64,000 nt of DNA. Source: GWE2-42-39 sp963668595 (GTDB lineage Bacteria > Bacteroidota > Bacteroidia > Bacteroidales > Prolixibacteraceae). Where the stretch lies: positions 2,294,001 to 2,358,000 of the forward strand of contig OY764876.1 of the NCBI GenBank assembly GCA_963668595.1. The letters run 5' to 3'. Below, piece after piece: positions 1-9,576 of this stretch. The notes beneath the pieces were generated by a model. That model saw only the letters and a list, made by a program, of their open reading frames with translations, searched no databases and was not told the origin of the DNA. A program made the translations under genes and the position numbers. Positions within the stretch are counted from its first letter, which is position 1, and the number at the start of each line of letters is the position of its first letter.

Positions 1-1
1 C

Positions 2-292
2 GGATACGAAATCAAAGTGGGTAAATTCCCATTTTCGGCCAGTGGCAAAGCAAGTGCCTCGGGACAAAAAGATGGTTTTGTAAAACTGGTATTCGACGCC
101 AAATACGGAGAATTACTTGGTGCTCATATGATTGGAGGAAATGTAACCGAAATGATTGCAGAGTTGGTCGTCGCCAAAAAACTGGAAATCACCGGACACG
201 AATTAATCAAATCAATTCATCCGCACCCAACCATGAGCGAAGCCATTATGGAAGCAGCTGCCGCAGCCTACGACGAGGTAATTCATTTGTAA
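2..292 (+). CDS. lpdA: Dihydrolipoyl dehydrogenase, C-terminal fragment
   Basis: This is the 3' end of a gene that starts before the window; the reading frame is open from base 2. The visible 96 residues match the C-terminal dimerisation domain of dihydrolipoamide dehydrogenase (E3), the FAD enzyme that reoxidises lipoyl groups of 2-oxoacid dehydrogenase complexes. The diagnostic signs are GELLGAHMIG, the helix after it, and the HPHPTMSE motif, whose His-Pro-His-Pro supplies the catalytic base to the partner subunit's active site. The first GTG at 17 lies inside the domain and is not a start. A hairpin terminator follows the stop codon. The FAD and disulfide domains cannot be seen here, but the family call is secure because the HPHPTxSE motif is nearly unique to this enzyme. 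Confidence 0.95.
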   Translation, partial: GYEIKVGKFPFSASGKASASGQKDGFVKLVFDAKYGELLGAHMIGGNVTEMIAELVVAKKLEITGHELIKSIHPHPTMSEAIMEAAAAAYDEVIHL

Positions 293-314
293 TAAATACA
301 CCAAAGTATCGGGC

Positions 315-352
315 AAAAAGACTTGGCGAAAATACTCGTCAGGTCTTTTTTT
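315..352 (+). terminator. Rho-independent terminator after lpdA
   Basis: The arms AAAAAGACTTG (315-325) and CAGGTCTTTTT (340-350) pair with one G-T wobble and run into a T tract. It lies 23 bp after the lpdA stop and should end that transcript before the FadL-type gene. Confidence 0.7.
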
Positions 353-433
353 ATGAGCAAAGCGAAAATTCAAACGAACGACCCCATTGTTTGATTTTTC
401 TATAATCAACTGATTTACAGAAAGAAAGAATTA

Positions 434-459
434 TTTGACAAAAAAATATTTTACATTTG
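434..459 (+). promoter_or_regulatory. Candidate promoter of the FadL-type gene
   Basis: TACATTTG at 452-459 matches the Bacteroidota -7 box TAnnTTTG, about 25 bp before the start codon. A TTTG lies at 434-437, but the gap of 14 bp is shorter than the usual 19, so only the -7 box is convincing. Confidence 0.35.
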
Positions 460-483
460 GAGCCGTAACTTTAAAATTGAAAT

Positions 484-1953
484 ATGAAGAAACTTGTTCT
501 TTCAGCAACAGCTTTGTTGTTTTTGGTGAATCTTGCCCTTGCAGGAGGTATTCTTACTAATTCCAATCAGAGTGCACAATTTGTGCGAATGTTATCCCGC
601 AATGCATCAACCGATTTGGATGCCGTGTATTTTAACCCGGCTGGTTTAGTAAAAATGGAAGATGGTTTTTATCTGGCCTTCCATAACCAATCTATTTTTC
701 AAACCAAAACTGTCAACAATCTCTTTCCGATGCTGAATGATGCCACTTACATTGGCGACGTGGCTGCTCCAGTCTTCCCGAGCTTCTTTGCGAACTATAA
801 AAAAGACAAATTTGCCCTTTCGTTTGGTTTTGGTCCAAACGGAGGAGGCGGCTCTGCCGAATATAAAACAGGACTTCCTTCGTTTGAAGTTCCTATCTCT
901 CAGCTCCCCGCAGGTTTAAATCAATTAGGAATTCCTGTTACTGGATATTCAGCAGATCTGTACTTTAAAGGGACATCTGTATTCTGGGGGTTCCAATTTA
1001 ACGCTTCATATAAAGTAAGTGAAATTTTCAGTGCATCTGCTGGAATCAGAATTATTGATGCTAAAAATACTTATCTCGGACATATAAAAGATATCAATGT
1101 TATATCAGGAGGACAAAGCAAGAAAGCCTCTGATTTGCTTACTAATCTGGCAACCCAGGCAAGTGGTGCAGCATCACAATTTAGCCAGTATCCAGCAACA
1201 ATGGTAATGCCTGATAATATTGCAACCGGGGCTGGATTACCAATAGGAACAACCTTTGGACAAGCCGTTACAATTATGAATTCGAAAGCAGGAGCAGCTC
1301 AAGCAACGGCAAACTCACTAGGAGACAAAAATGTTGACGTTAAACAAAAAGGAACTGGTATTACCCCAATTCTGGGTGTACACATTGCTCCATCGAAAAA
1401 ATTGGATATTGCGATAAAATACGAGTTCAATACCAAACTTGAACTGGAAAACGAAACTTCGGTGGACGGAACAGGCAAATTTCCTGATGGATACAAATTC
1501 AGAAATGATATTCCTGCAATTTTAACTGCCGGAGTTGATTATAAAATTTTACCCGATTTCAAACTTTCTACTTCTTTCAATTACTACTTCGATAAAAATT
1601 CGAACCGTGAAGGAAAAGAATCAGAAATAGATAAAAACTATTACGAGATAGCATTTGGCGGACAATATGATATTAGCGAAAAAGTAGCACTCAGCGCAGG
1701 AATTATGCACTCGCAAACAGGTGTTGGTTCGGGATACCAAACTGATCTCGACTATAGTTTAAGTTCGAACACTGTTGGTTTGGGAGGCGAGTTTAGCGTA
1801 ACTCCCCGTTTTACAATCGACCTCGGATTCCTGTACACCATGTACCAAGATGGCGAAAAATCAATCACCTATCAAAACATTGGAGCATTCAAAGAAACCT
1901 ACGATAAAAAAACGACCATTTTCTCGGTAGGATTTGCTTATAAGATTTTCTAA
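484..1953 (+). CDS. OmpP1/FadL/TodX family outer membrane transporter
   Basis: The 489-residue protein starts with a cleavable signal peptide (hydrophobic to about residue 20). The mature N-terminus carries the family signature of Asn/Ala/Gly-rich segments such as DLDAVYFNPAGLVKM, which forms the plug region of FadL-like 14-strand barrels. The remainder is alternating amphipathic beta strands, ending in an aromatic outer-membrane insertion signal (...AYKIF). FadL relatives carry long-chain fatty acids or other hydrophobic compounds across the outer membrane; the cargo cannot be read from this sequence. The segment around residues 205-285, rich in Ala, Gln and Ser, looks like a long extracellular or periplasmic insert. 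It is monocistronic, with its own candidate promoter and a terminator right after it. Confidence 0.88.
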   Translation: MKKLVLSATALLFLVNLALAGGILTNSNQSAQFVRMLSRNASTDLDAVYFNPAGLVKMEDGFYLAFHNQSIFQTKTVNNLFPMLNDATYIGDVAAPVFPSFFANYKKDKFALSFGFGPNGGGGSAEYKTGLPSFEVPISQLPAGLNQLGIPVTGYSADLYFKGTSVFWGFQFNASYKVSEIFSASAGIRIIDAKNTYLGHIKDINVISGGQSKKASDLLTNLATQASGAASQFSQYPATMVMPDNIATGAGLPIGTTFGQAVTIMNSKAGAAQATANSLGDKNVDVKQKGTGITPILGVHIAPSKKLDIAIKYEFNTKLELENETSVDGTGKFPDGYKFRNDIPAILTAGVDYKILPDFKLSTSFNYYFDKNSNREGKESEIDKNYYEIAFGGQYDISEKVALSAGIMHSQTGVGSGYQTDLDYSLSSNTVGLGGEFSVTPRFTIDLGFLYTMYQDGEKSITYQNIGAFKETYDKKTTIFSVGFAYKIF

Positions 1954-1976
1954 TACATCTATATCTCAATAGATTG

Positions 1977-2006
1977 GGCAGCTGAATAAAAACGGCTGCC
2001 TTTTTT
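1977..2006 (+). terminator. Terminator after the FadL-type gene
   Basis: GGCAGC (1977-1982) pairs with GCTGCC (1995-2000) and is followed directly by six T. It is placed 24 bp past the stop codon of the FadL-type gene. Confidence 0.8.
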
Positions 2007-2076
2007 GTTTCCCCTGCATGGTCTAATTTGGAATGCTGATTGACTGTTATATCTTTGCAGCTCATTTTTTTTGAGC

Positions 2077-2556
2077 ATGTACACACAAGAGGAATCAAAG
2101 CAAATACGACAACTTTTCTGGGATACTTTTGCCCGGCGATGTGAAATTGTTCCTGAGTTGCGTCGCCGTAAAAAGAAATGGATGCTTTACGATACCAAGA
2201 TTAGTGGTGTGGATCTGAAATTTGAGGTGACCCGTCAAGATGCCATGGTGATGATTGAGATTAACAGTCGCAGCGAAACACGCCGGTTGCAAATTTTCGA
2301 GCTCATGGAAAAATATCGGATACTGCTTGAAGAAGGTTTTGAGGACGGATTAATTTGGGAATATTATTACAAAAGGGAAAGCGGACAGGAAGTATGCCGG
2401 ATTTTTGAAAAAATAATCCATGTGGACATTCATCGACAAAATCAGTGGCCCGACATATTCAATTTTCTGATTGAAAATATGCTTCGACTCGAAACTAATT
2501 TTCTGGAAATCCGCGATGTACTAAAAGAAGAAATTGCTGAACTTCCTTACGAATGA
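2077..2556 (+). CDS. DUF4268 domain-containing protein
   Basis: The product is about 159 residues, acidic and basic in blocks, with no signal peptide or membrane segment, so it should be cytosolic. It resembles the DUF4268 family, small Bacteroidota proteins whose fold recalls a nuclease-like alpha/beta domain; no function has been assigned. The pattern FEVTRQDAMVMIEI followed by long amphipathic helices is what suggests the family. I place the start at the ATG at 2077; a TTG two codons upstream is possible. The stop overlaps the convergent TetR gene by 10 bp, so the two 3' ends are tail to tail with no terminator between them. Confidence 0.7.
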   Translation: MYTQEESKQIRQLFWDTFARRCEIVPELRRRKKKWMLYDTKISGVDLKFEVTRQDAMVMIEINSRSETRRLQIFELMEKYRILLEEGFEDGLIWEYYYKRESGQEVCRIFEKIIHVDIHRQNQWPDIFNFLIENMLRLETNFLEIRDVLKEEIAELPYE

Positions 2557-3206
2557 TTTTCGGGTTGATCGTTCAACTTAGACAAAAAGTGGATTCCTTC
2601 GCTAGTACTTATCGCCCGCAGTGCATAATAAACTGATTTACGGGGCAATCGTTGTATCTGGCTGGTTTCGTAAGAAATGAGCCAACCATTCATCAAGCTA
2701 AATAATTGATTACTTAGCAAAAGAAAAAAATCGTCGGCATTACTTTCATCTATAAACAAACCCTTTTCTATTCCTTCCTGTATTAAAACAGTAGTCAATT
2801 CGCGGAGCAGTCCCAATACGTCATTTTCAATTCGGGAATAGCATGCAGGATAATACTTTCGTAAACTCCGGTGTACCATGGGGGAATTATCTGGAGAAAA
2901 AGAAAAAATATAATTGTAAATAAGGAAAAAAGCACTCAACGGATTCTCAGACTGACCGACCAATATGGGTAAAGTATTACGAATCTCGAGCATTGTTTTT
3001 TCCACACTACAATCAACCAAATCCGTTTTATTTTCAAATATCTGATAGATTGTTTTCTTCGACATTCCTACTTCCTGTGCAATATCGTCCATAGTAACGC
3101 TATTGTATCCGTATGTACGGAATAAACGGGTTGCTGCGTCGATGATCAATTCGCGTTTTTGTTCCATTGTCTCCCTTTGTAAAATGTTCTCTTTCTTCCG
3201 CTTCAA
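2547..3206 (-). CDS. TetR/AcrR family transcriptional regulator
   Basis: The N-terminal 60 residues form a TetR-type DNA-binding domain: the helix ELIIDAATRLFRTYGYNSVT, then MDDIAQEVGMSKKTIYQIFENK, which is the helix-turn-helix and the family signature. The C-terminal 150 residues are helical and would bind a ligand. It may start at the listed ATG or at the second Met (residue 14), which lies closer to the usual N-terminus. It is the last gene after the efflux pump genes, in the same direction and 85 bp from the pump, so it probably controls that operon or itself in response to a pump substrate. Ligand and operator are unknown. Confidence 0.9.
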   Translation of the reverse strand: MKRKKENILQRETMEQKRELIIDAATRLFRTYGYNSVTMDDIAQEVGMSKKTIYQIFENKTDLVDCSVEKTMLEIRNTLPILVGQSENPLSAFFLIYNYIFSFSPDNSPMVHRSLRKYYPACYSRIENDVLGLLRELTTVLIQEGIEKGLFIDESNADDFFLLLSNQLFSLMNGWLISYETSQIQRLPRKSVYYALRAISTSEGIHFLSKLNDQPENHS

Positions 3207-3291
3207 TAAAATTCAATATCCTGGCCAACCGAAGGCTGACCAGGATGAGCAAAATTATATCAGGACATTGATTGCATTTACTGCAAGCAAA

Positions 3292-6200
3292 TTAGTTCAT
3301 GGCTTTTTCATTGATTGGAAATACCTCTGCCAGTTTTTTCTTTTCGGCCACCATCGCCATATTTTTCTGATCTCGTTTCAATAATCGAGATACCAGCACA
3401 TAAATTACCGGAATAATAATTAGCGACAAGAACATTGAACTAGTCAAGCCACCAATCAGAACCCAACCGATACCACTTTTCCATTCGGCTCCCGCACCAC
3501 CGGAGAAAGCCAGTGGCAACAATCCGAAAATCAATGCAAGGTTAGTCATCAAAATCGGACGGAAACGCAAACTGGTTGCTTCCACAATTGCATCATATAC
3601 TTTTTGGCCTTTGTTTACCAAATCGTTGGCAAAGTCAACCACCAGAATAGCATTTTTGGCTACAAGCCCCATCAACATGATGATACCCATAATAGAGAAC
3701 AAACTCAAACTTTTTCCGGCCAATGCCAATCCGAGCAATGCTCCGATAATTGACAACGGCATAGAAAACATTACCACAAACGGATAAGCATAACTGTCGT
3801 ACAAGGCAACCATGGTCAGATAAACAAACAAGATAGAAGCAATCAGTGCAATCAACAAACTGCCAAACGATTCAGACTGACGCTCGAGGTCACCGGCCAA
3901 TACCACATCCACACCAATCGGTTTATCCAGTTCAGTAAGTTTTGCTTTAATTTCTTCGCCAACGGTACCAATCGTTTTTCCGGCAAGTTGCCCGGTAATA
4001 CTTATCGATGGAAGTCTTTTATAGCGAGTCAACTGGGATGCACCTTTCTTTTCCGTAATACTGGCTATTTGTTTTAATTTTATCACTTCTCCTTTGTGAT
4101 TGATAATGCCCATGTTCTCAACATCTTCTCTATTTCTCTTGTTGAATTTATCAAGTGTGATATTGATTCCATATTCTTCTCCGGCTTCTTTGTATTTCAA
4201 ATCGTTATTTCCTGAGAAAGCAATACGAAGTTCAGCGCCCACTTCACCGAGAGTTAAACCTACTGTCGATAATTTTTCACGGTCAATTTCAATATTAAAT
4301 TCGTTGTTTCCTTCTTCATCCGAAGTTTTCACGTCAGTAGTTCCCTCAATTGATTTCACCAATGAGAATACTTTTGATGCAAATGCGCGAGTCTCTTCGT
4401 AATTTGTTCCACGAACGACAACTTCCAGAGGAGAAGTAGTTGTTCCGACAATACTAAGCTCATTGATTGAGAATTTAACTCCGGCAAACTTCTGTTTCAT
4501 TTCATTCTTCGTACTAATACTGAAAACTTTTGACGATACATTCCGTTTGTTTTTATCGACCATCTTCACTGTTATCTCGGCTGCATAAGGTGTTTCAACC
4601 ACTGACATACTGCCACCTTTCGAGCCAATATTTGAGTAAACCAACGCGACTTCCGGATGTTTGCGAAGTTGTTCTTCAACCTGGGCACAAATTTTACTTG
4701 TTTCGTCAAGTGTCGCATCTTTCCCCAATTCTACCAGCATTATAAATTCACCACGGTCGCCATTCGAAACAAATTCAGTTTGAATAAATCCTTTTGAAAC
4801 CAATGTGAACGAAGCAAAGAATAAAATAATGACTGAAATAAGTGTGATTTTTTTATGATTCAGCGCCCAGTGCAACATATCCAAGACAACATTTTTTATG
4901 TTGTTTACCAGACGTTCAAAGAACATCAGGAAACGATCGAATGGATTCTTCTTATTCAGGATTTTAATTTTTCCGAAACGCGAAGTCAACAGAGGAACCA
5001 AGGTGAACGATACCAGCAAACTAATCAGGATTGAGAACACAATTACCATAGAGAATGCAATAAGCATTTGTCCGGTCATTCCTGAAGTTAAACCAATCGG
5101 GAGGAATACAGCGATCAACACAATGGTAATTGAAATTACCGTGATACCAAGTTCCTGTGTTGCATCCAACGATGCCTGCCAGCGGTTTTTGCCTTCCTCC
5201 ATGTGGCGGTAAATATTTTCCAACACCACAATCGCATCGTCAACAATTACCCCAACCACAATCGACAAAGCCAACAAGGTCATCAGGTTCAACGAGAAAC
5301 CAAAAAGCAGGAAACCAACAAATGTCGAAATAATTGATGTTGGAATAGAAATCATTACGAAAAGCAGGTTTCGGAAGCTGTGCAAAAATACCAGCATGGT
5401 AATCGAAACCAGGATAATAGCAAAAATCAAATCTTCCATTACACTGTTCACCGCATCTCGGGTAAATTCGGAAGTGTCGCTTGCAATCACAAATTTGAGT
5501 TCACTATTGCTATATTTTTCTTCGAAATTTTTAAAAAGTTTTTGCACCTCGTCGCTAATTTCCACCGCATTCGATCCCGATTGCTTTTTAATAGAAAGCC
5601 CAATTGCTGGCATTCCGTTTACGCGCGCCAGTTTCACGGTTTCGGTTGTTCCATCAAGCACCGCAGCAACGTCTCTGATTTTTATCGACGAGCCATCGGT
5701 TGTTTTGATATTCAGATCAGCAATTTCGTCGAGCGATGTAAATTTCCCGCTAATTCGAATCAGTGAACGCGACTGGTCATCCGTTACTTTTCCTACCGGA
5801 AAGTCGAGGTTTGAGGCAGCAATTACCTGCCTGATCTGCGACAAAGAAATTCCATATTCCTGAAGTTTCTGTGCATCAGCCTCAATTTGTATTTCGCGCT
5901 GGTTCCCTCCAACAATTTCAACTCCAGCCACTCCCTTAACTTGTGAAATATAAGGTACAATATCGAGTTTAATTAAGTCGTAGAATTTCTGCTCAGGCAT
6001 GTTCGACGAAGCAGCAACGCTCATTATCGGGAACATGTTAATGTCGATTTTCTGAAACTGAGGCTTATCTGCATCTACCGGCAAATCATTTTCAATCATG
6101 TTCACCTTTCGCTCACAATCCTGAAGAGCCAAATCAGGGCTAACTCCATCTTTCAGCTCAATCTGAATGAGCGATACATTCTCGTACGAAAATGAGACAA

Positions 6201-6438
6201 TCTTCTTGATTCCTTCCATTCCGGAAACTGCGTCTTCAATTGGCTTGGTAACCGAACTCTCTATCTCACTGGGCGATGCCCCGGGATACACAGTAGTAAC
6301 CATGTTCATTGGAATTTCGATATTCGGCGTGAGCTCTACGTTCAGGCGGGTGTAACTGTAGATACCAGCCAAAGCCAGAATCGTAAAAACCACCACTGGT
6401 ATGGTTGTTCGTTTTACGGATATATCGGTTATTTTCAT
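3292..6438 (-). CDS. RND efflux pump inner membrane subunit (AcrB/HAE1 type)
   Basis: At 1048 residues this is full length for an AcrB-type proton-driven exporter. It shows the usual internal duplication: an N-terminal membrane helix (residues 10-30), a porter domain, a helix bundle from about 335 to 540, a second porter domain, and a second helix bundle from about 850 to 1020. The TM4 motif VVGVIVDDAIVVLENIYRHM carries the Asp pair of the proton relay. The early segment YPGASPSEIE is also typical of the superfamily. It sits after the membrane fusion protein (90 bp gap) and the TolC gene, and together they make a complete tripartite pump. Substrates are not predictable; the HAE1-like motifs favour organic compounds over metal ions. 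Confidence 0.95.
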   Translation of the reverse strand: MKITDISVKRTTIPVVVFTILALAGIYSYTRLNVELTPNIEIPMNMVTTVYPGASPSEIESSVTKPIEDAVSGMEGIKKIVSFSYENVSLIQIELKDGVSPDLALQDCERKVNMIENDLPVDADKPQFQKIDINMFPIMSVAASSNMPEQKFYDLIKLDIVPYISQVKGVAGVEIVGGNQREIQIEADAQKLQEYGISLSQIRQVIAASNLDFPVGKVTDDQSRSLIRISGKFTSLDEIADLNIKTTDGSSIKIRDVAAVLDGTTETVKLARVNGMPAIGLSIKKQSGSNAVEISDEVQKLFKNFEEKYSNSELKFVIASDTSEFTRDAVNSVMEDLIFAIILVSITMLVFLHSFRNLLFVMISIPTSIISTFVGFLLFGFSLNLMTLLALSIVVGVIVDDAIVVLENIYRHMEEGKNRWQASLDATQELGITVISITIVLIAVFLPIGLTSGMTGQMLIAFSMVIVFSILISLLVSFTLVPLLTSRFGKIKILNKKNPFDRFLMFFERLVNNIKNVVLDMLHWALNHKKITLISVIILFFASFTLVSKGFIQTEFVSNGDRGEFIMLVELGKDATLDETSKICAQVEEQLRKHPEVALVYSNIGSKGGSMSVVETPYAAEITVKMVDKNKRNVSSKVFSISTKNEMKQKFAGVKFSINELSIVGTTTSPLEVVVRGTNYEETRAFASKVFSLVKSIEGTTDVKTSDEEGNNEFNIEIDREKLSTVGLTLGEVGAELRIAFSGNNDLKYKEAGEEYGINITLDKFNKRNREDVENMGIINHKGEVIKLKQIASITEKKGASQLTRYKRLPSISITGQLAGKTIGTVGEEIKAKLTELDKPIGVDVVLAGDLERQSESFGSLLIALIASILFVYLTMVALYDSYAYPFVVMFSMPLSIIGALLGLALAGKSLSLFSIMGIIMLMGLVAKNAILVVDFANDLVNKGQKVYDAIVEATSLRFRPILMTNLALIFGLLPLAFSGGAGAEWKSGIGWVLIGGLTSSMFLSLIIIPVIYVLVSRLLKRDQKNMAMVAEKKKLAEVFPINEKAMN

Positions 6439-6528
6439 TTCTATTATTTTTTATTCTTTAGACAAAAACAGACACAATCAATCTGGCTTATTTTTGTCAA
6501 AATCAATAGTTTCTGACAGTTTACCCTA

Positions 6529-7596
6529 TTACTGAATAATTTTTACGCGATCACCATCATGAATATTAAGCTGCCCGGTAACCACTACCAGTTCTGTTTT
6601 ATTCAATCCACCAATCACTTCAATGTATTTTTCATTATTGTCGCCAATAACGATGTCGCGTAATATCGCTTTGTCGCCTTCAACCACATATACCGACGGA
6701 TTTTTCATACTTCCCACCAAGGCAGCTTTTTCGATAATAAATGTTTCTGCGGCTTCAACCGGAATACTTACTTCAGCAAAAAGCCCGGCTTTCAAATGCT
6801 GAGTTCCTTCTGGATTATTCAAAATTACTTCGGCCTCGAATTTCATCGATTTATCAGCCTTTTCGCCAATCGAATTAATTTTTCCGGCAAATGTTTTGCC
6901 CGGAATTGCAGGAATCGTTATTGTTACTTCCTGCCCTTTATTTAATTTGAAAATATCTTTTTCCGGAACTTTGGTCCATATTTTCAGTTTTGCAGTATTC
7001 ACTATTTCGCAAACAGGCATTCCGCCGGCAACAAATTGCCCGAACTCAACCATTCGCTTATTTATCGTTCCGGAAATTGGAGCTTTTATTTTTGTATCGC
7101 GCAGGGCTTTTCGGGTCTGAATCAGATCTGCTTCTGCTTTTTTCAATCCAATGCGAGCCTGTTCCAAATCATGCTTGGCAATTGCATTCCCTTCAGCAAG
7201 ACGCTCCATGCGCTCAATATCTTTTTTCTGCTGTTCCCAATTGGCTTCGGCAACCAAAACATTAGCGGCAATAATTTCATCGTCAATTTCAATCAACACA
7301 TCGCCTTTACGTACGCGATCGCCCACACTGCAATTTACTTTTTTCACCTTGCCCTGACTCTCTGAAAGAACCACTAATTCTTCGTTTGCACTAATTGTTC
7401 CGGTGGTTACTACCTGCTGGTTAATTTTCCCCATTTCCGGAGTTTTTACCTGAACCGGAATTTCGCCGATTGTTTGCGATGCCAAGGTAGCTTCCTCTTG
7501 GATAGCTTGCTTGTTCGACGTTAATTTCATTGCGCCCCACACAATAAGTACTGCCAGAATAATCAAGGGCAGAATAATTCTTTTAACTGTTTTCAT
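6529..7596 (-). CDS. RND efflux periplasmic adaptor (membrane fusion protein)
   Basis: This is the HlyD/MFP-family adaptor that links the RND pump to TolC in the periplasm. A membrane anchor or uncleaved signal covers about residues 4-24. A split lipoyl domain follows (EGKVKKVNCSVGDRVRKGDV, and KIKAPISGTINKRMVEFGQF), separated by an alpha-helical hairpin of about 70 residues; then come a beta-barrel domain and a membrane-proximal domain. I start at the ATG at 7596 (MKTVKRIILP), since the 12 residues upstream add nothing to the signal. It lies between tolC and the pump gene in the same operon. Confidence 0.93.
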   Translation of the reverse strand: MKTVKRIILPLIILAVLIVWGAMKLTSNKQAIQEEATLASQTIGEIPVQVKTPEMGKINQQVVTTGTISANEELVVLSESQGKVKKVNCSVGDRVRKGDVLIEIDDEIIAANVLVAEANWEQQKKDIERMERLAEGNAIAKHDLEQARIGLKKAEADLIQTRKALRDTKIKAPISGTINKRMVEFGQFVAGGMPVCEIVNTAKLKIWTKVPEKDIFKLNKGQEVTITIPAIPGKTFAGKINSIGEKADKSMKFEAEVILNNPEGTQHLKAGLFAEVSIPVEAAETFIIEKAALVGSMKNPSVYVVEGDKAILRDIVIGDNNEKYIEVIGGLNKTELVVVTGQLNIHDGDRVKIIQ

Positions 7597-7670
7597 GTCT
7601 ATGCTAAAAATTATTATTTTTTCTATTATCACTTTTCATTGCCATTAATCAGTAATTCCTCCTTCTGGCA

Positions 7671-9011
7671 CTAATCCAGTAAACTTTTCAGTTTTCCGGT
7701 CGATTTCAGTAAATCGATCTCTGCTACTTTGTATTTTAATAATTGCTGATGATACAGGTTTTCAGCGTCCAGTAACGATAGCTCAACATTAAGCAAGTCG
7801 GTCAACGAAGCCATTCCTTCATCGTACTGAAGTTTTACCTGTTTATACACTTCGTTGGCAAGCTGGCGGTTACCTTGCTGAGCTTTAAAATTTGACCATG
7901 CCGACAGCAACGAATTCAACGAATTTTTATAGTTGGTATCCAAATATTTCTGGGTATAATCAAAATCAAGCTGCGCTTTCTCCAAGCCTAATTCGGCTTG
8001 TCGCACGCGAGAACGTTTTGCTCCTGAACTACATATCGGGATGATTGCTTTCAATCCAACCGTATTCATGTTATTCATATTCTTCAAATTAAACTTATCG
8101 CTGTACGACGAATAATTGAACTGTCCGAATGCGGCCAGATTAGGAACAAAAGCAGCTTTTTCGGATTGAACGGCTAACGATGCTAACTCGGTTTGCTTCG
8201 AGGTGAGCAAAAATTCGGGTAGATCGCCGGGCTGAAACCCGGCGATACCCGGTTGTTTGTTTTCTGAGACATTTATACTGGTTGTATCCAATATCATTTC
8301 CCGATCGACCTCCAATCCACACATAATCTTCAGATAGCGTTGCTGAATGTCGATTGCATTTTCCAATGTTTTGCTCTGCGTTTGCAAGTTGGTTATATTG
8401 ACTTTGATCCGACTTACATCGGTTTGTTTGGCAAAATCATTTTCAAAATTCAATTTCAAAATATCATACACCTCGCTCAGATTGCGAATATTTTCGTTAA
8501 TCACTTGCTTATTCGAATAATTCATCAATATCTGGTAATACAATACAGAAATATCTTTAATCACATCTTCTTCTGTTTTGCGAAGCATGATTTGTTGCAT
8601 TTCTTCTGCAGTACGAGCTTGTTTTAATCCTGTCAGATACGACTGACTATATAATAATTGAGTTACTTGTACCCCCGCAGTTGTAGTATGAAGTGCTTTC
8701 ATATCAGCCAATCCTTCCAGCAATGGAGCTAACGATTCAGGAATAGCATCTGCCATTTCAGGAGAGATTTCAATCTCCGGGATTCCCATCCTCGAATAAG
8801 TAATATTCCCTTCAATCTGGGGTAAACCCGCAACAAAAACTTCTTTCTTTTTTTGCTTACTACTTTCGTAGGAAAGACCTGATTTTTTAATCTCTGCATT
8901 ATTCTCGACTGCCTTTAAAAGAAGCTTTTTCAACGAAAAAACTTCCTGTGACTTTGCCGGATTTAAGGCAATACAAAGACAAATGAATAACATACTCATT
9001 GTTTGTTTCAT
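7671..9011 (-). CDS. TolC family outer membrane efflux channel
   Basis: The 446-residue protein has a signal peptide (cut after about residue 21, AKS-QE) and two related halves of long coiled-coil helices, each followed by beta strands; this is the OEP repeat of TolC channels. It would form the trimeric outer-membrane exit duct of the tripartite pump encoded just downstream. It is the first structural gene of the efflux operon, 65 bp after the MarR/GbsR-like regulator gene. The gap contains the operator-like motif at 9046-9069 and a possible TTTG-N19-TA promoter around it. No truncation is visible. Confidence 0.93.
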   Translation of the reverse strand: MKQTMSMLFICLCIALNPAKSQEVFSLKKLLLKAVENNAEIKKSGLSYESSKQKKKEVFVAGLPQIEGNITYSRMGIPEIEISPEMADAIPESLAPLLEGLADMKALHTTTAGVQVTQLLYSQSYLTGLKQARTAEEMQQIMLRKTEEDVIKDISVLYYQILMNYSNKQVINENIRNLSEVYDILKLNFENDFAKQTDVSRIKVNITNLQTQSKTLENAIDIQQRYLKIMCGLEVDREMILDTTSINVSENKQPGIAGFQPGDLPEFLLTSKQTELASLAVQSEKAAFVPNLAAFGQFNYSSYSDKFNLKNMNNMNTVGLKAIIPICSSGAKRSRVRQAELGLEKAQLDFDYTQKYLDTNYKNSLNSLLSAWSNFKAQQGNRQLANEVYKQVKLQYDEGMASLTDLLNVELSLLDAENLYHQQLLKYKVAEIDLLKSTGKLKSLLD

Positions 9012-9045
9012 GGCTATTAATCTATTTAATATTCTCTACTTTGTT

Positions 9046-9069
9046 CTTAACCTATCGAACTAAATAATC
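9046..9069 (-). promoter_or_regulatory. Putative operator upstream of the efflux operon
   Basis: This 24-bp segment matches 18 of 24 positions of the segment at 9577-9600 upstream of the regulator gene. On the minus strand it reads GATTATTTAGTTCG and then a GGTT half. It falls exactly between a TTTG and a TA spaced by 19 bp, which would be the -33 and -7 elements of a promoter for tolC. A repressor bound there would block transcription. The link to the adjacent MarR/GbsR-like protein is inference. Confidence 0.5.
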
Positions 9070-9076
9070 AAAAAAA

Positions 9077-9532
9077 TTAAGGTTTTATTTCAATCTTATC
9101 TATTTTTCCTAGAAACCATCTCATTCCTGATGAAACATTTTTCAACATAATTGTATTCCGCGATTCAGCATTCTTTTTAAGCAATAATATTTCATCAACG
9201 ACTCTCAATTGCTCTGTAATTTTTTTTCTGACTTCATCCAAAATTGTCTTCATATCTCTCGAAACAAAACGAAAATATCGTTTTCTGTCTCCGGGATAAG
9301 TTACATACTCAACCACCCCGCGAAGCTCTAAATTACGCAGAGCTGTACTGGCTGAGCTTTTACTTATTTTCATTTCCTCAACAATCTCATCAAAAGTATA
9401 TTCCTCCTTATCCATCACCATAAGAAGAGCCATAATACGAGCAGCAACAGGCTGATAACCATCGCGCTCACTATTTCGGCCAATCAATTCGATTAGCTCT
9501 TTTTGTTTTGCTATTCTTTCTGTATCTGTCAT
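9077..9532 (-). CDS. MarR/GbsR-like winged-helix transcriptional regulator
   Basis: The 151-residue protein has a winged-helix domain at about residues 25-95. The recognition region is EIVEEMKISKSSASTALRNL, and a wing follows with a basic GDRKRYFRF segment. A C-terminal helical stretch probably dimerises. The pattern of a SxSxAS helix and YPGDRKR wing is the one seen in GbsR-type regulators of Bacteroidota, which often precede tolC-adaptor-RND operons. Its gene is the first of the efflux operon and is followed by tolC. Related 24-bp motifs lie upstream of its own start and upstream of tolC, which suggests that it represses both. The inducer is unknown. Confidence 0.88.
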   Translation of the reverse strand: MTDTERIAKQKELIELIGRNSERDGYQPVAARIMALLMVMDKEEYTFDEIVEEMKISKSSASTALRNLELRGVVEYVTYPGDRKRYFRFVSRDMKTILDEVRKKITEQLRVVDEILLLKKNAESRNTIMLKNVSSGMRWFLGKIDKIEIKP

Positions 9533-9576
9533 AATGAGTAAAATATGGGTGCAAATATAAGTTAGTTTTATATATT

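Noticed and set aside
5380..5863. Two plus-strand open frames of 128 and 155 codons inside the RND pump gene
   Set aside because: They lie antisense to a well-supported pump gene and their translations resemble no family.
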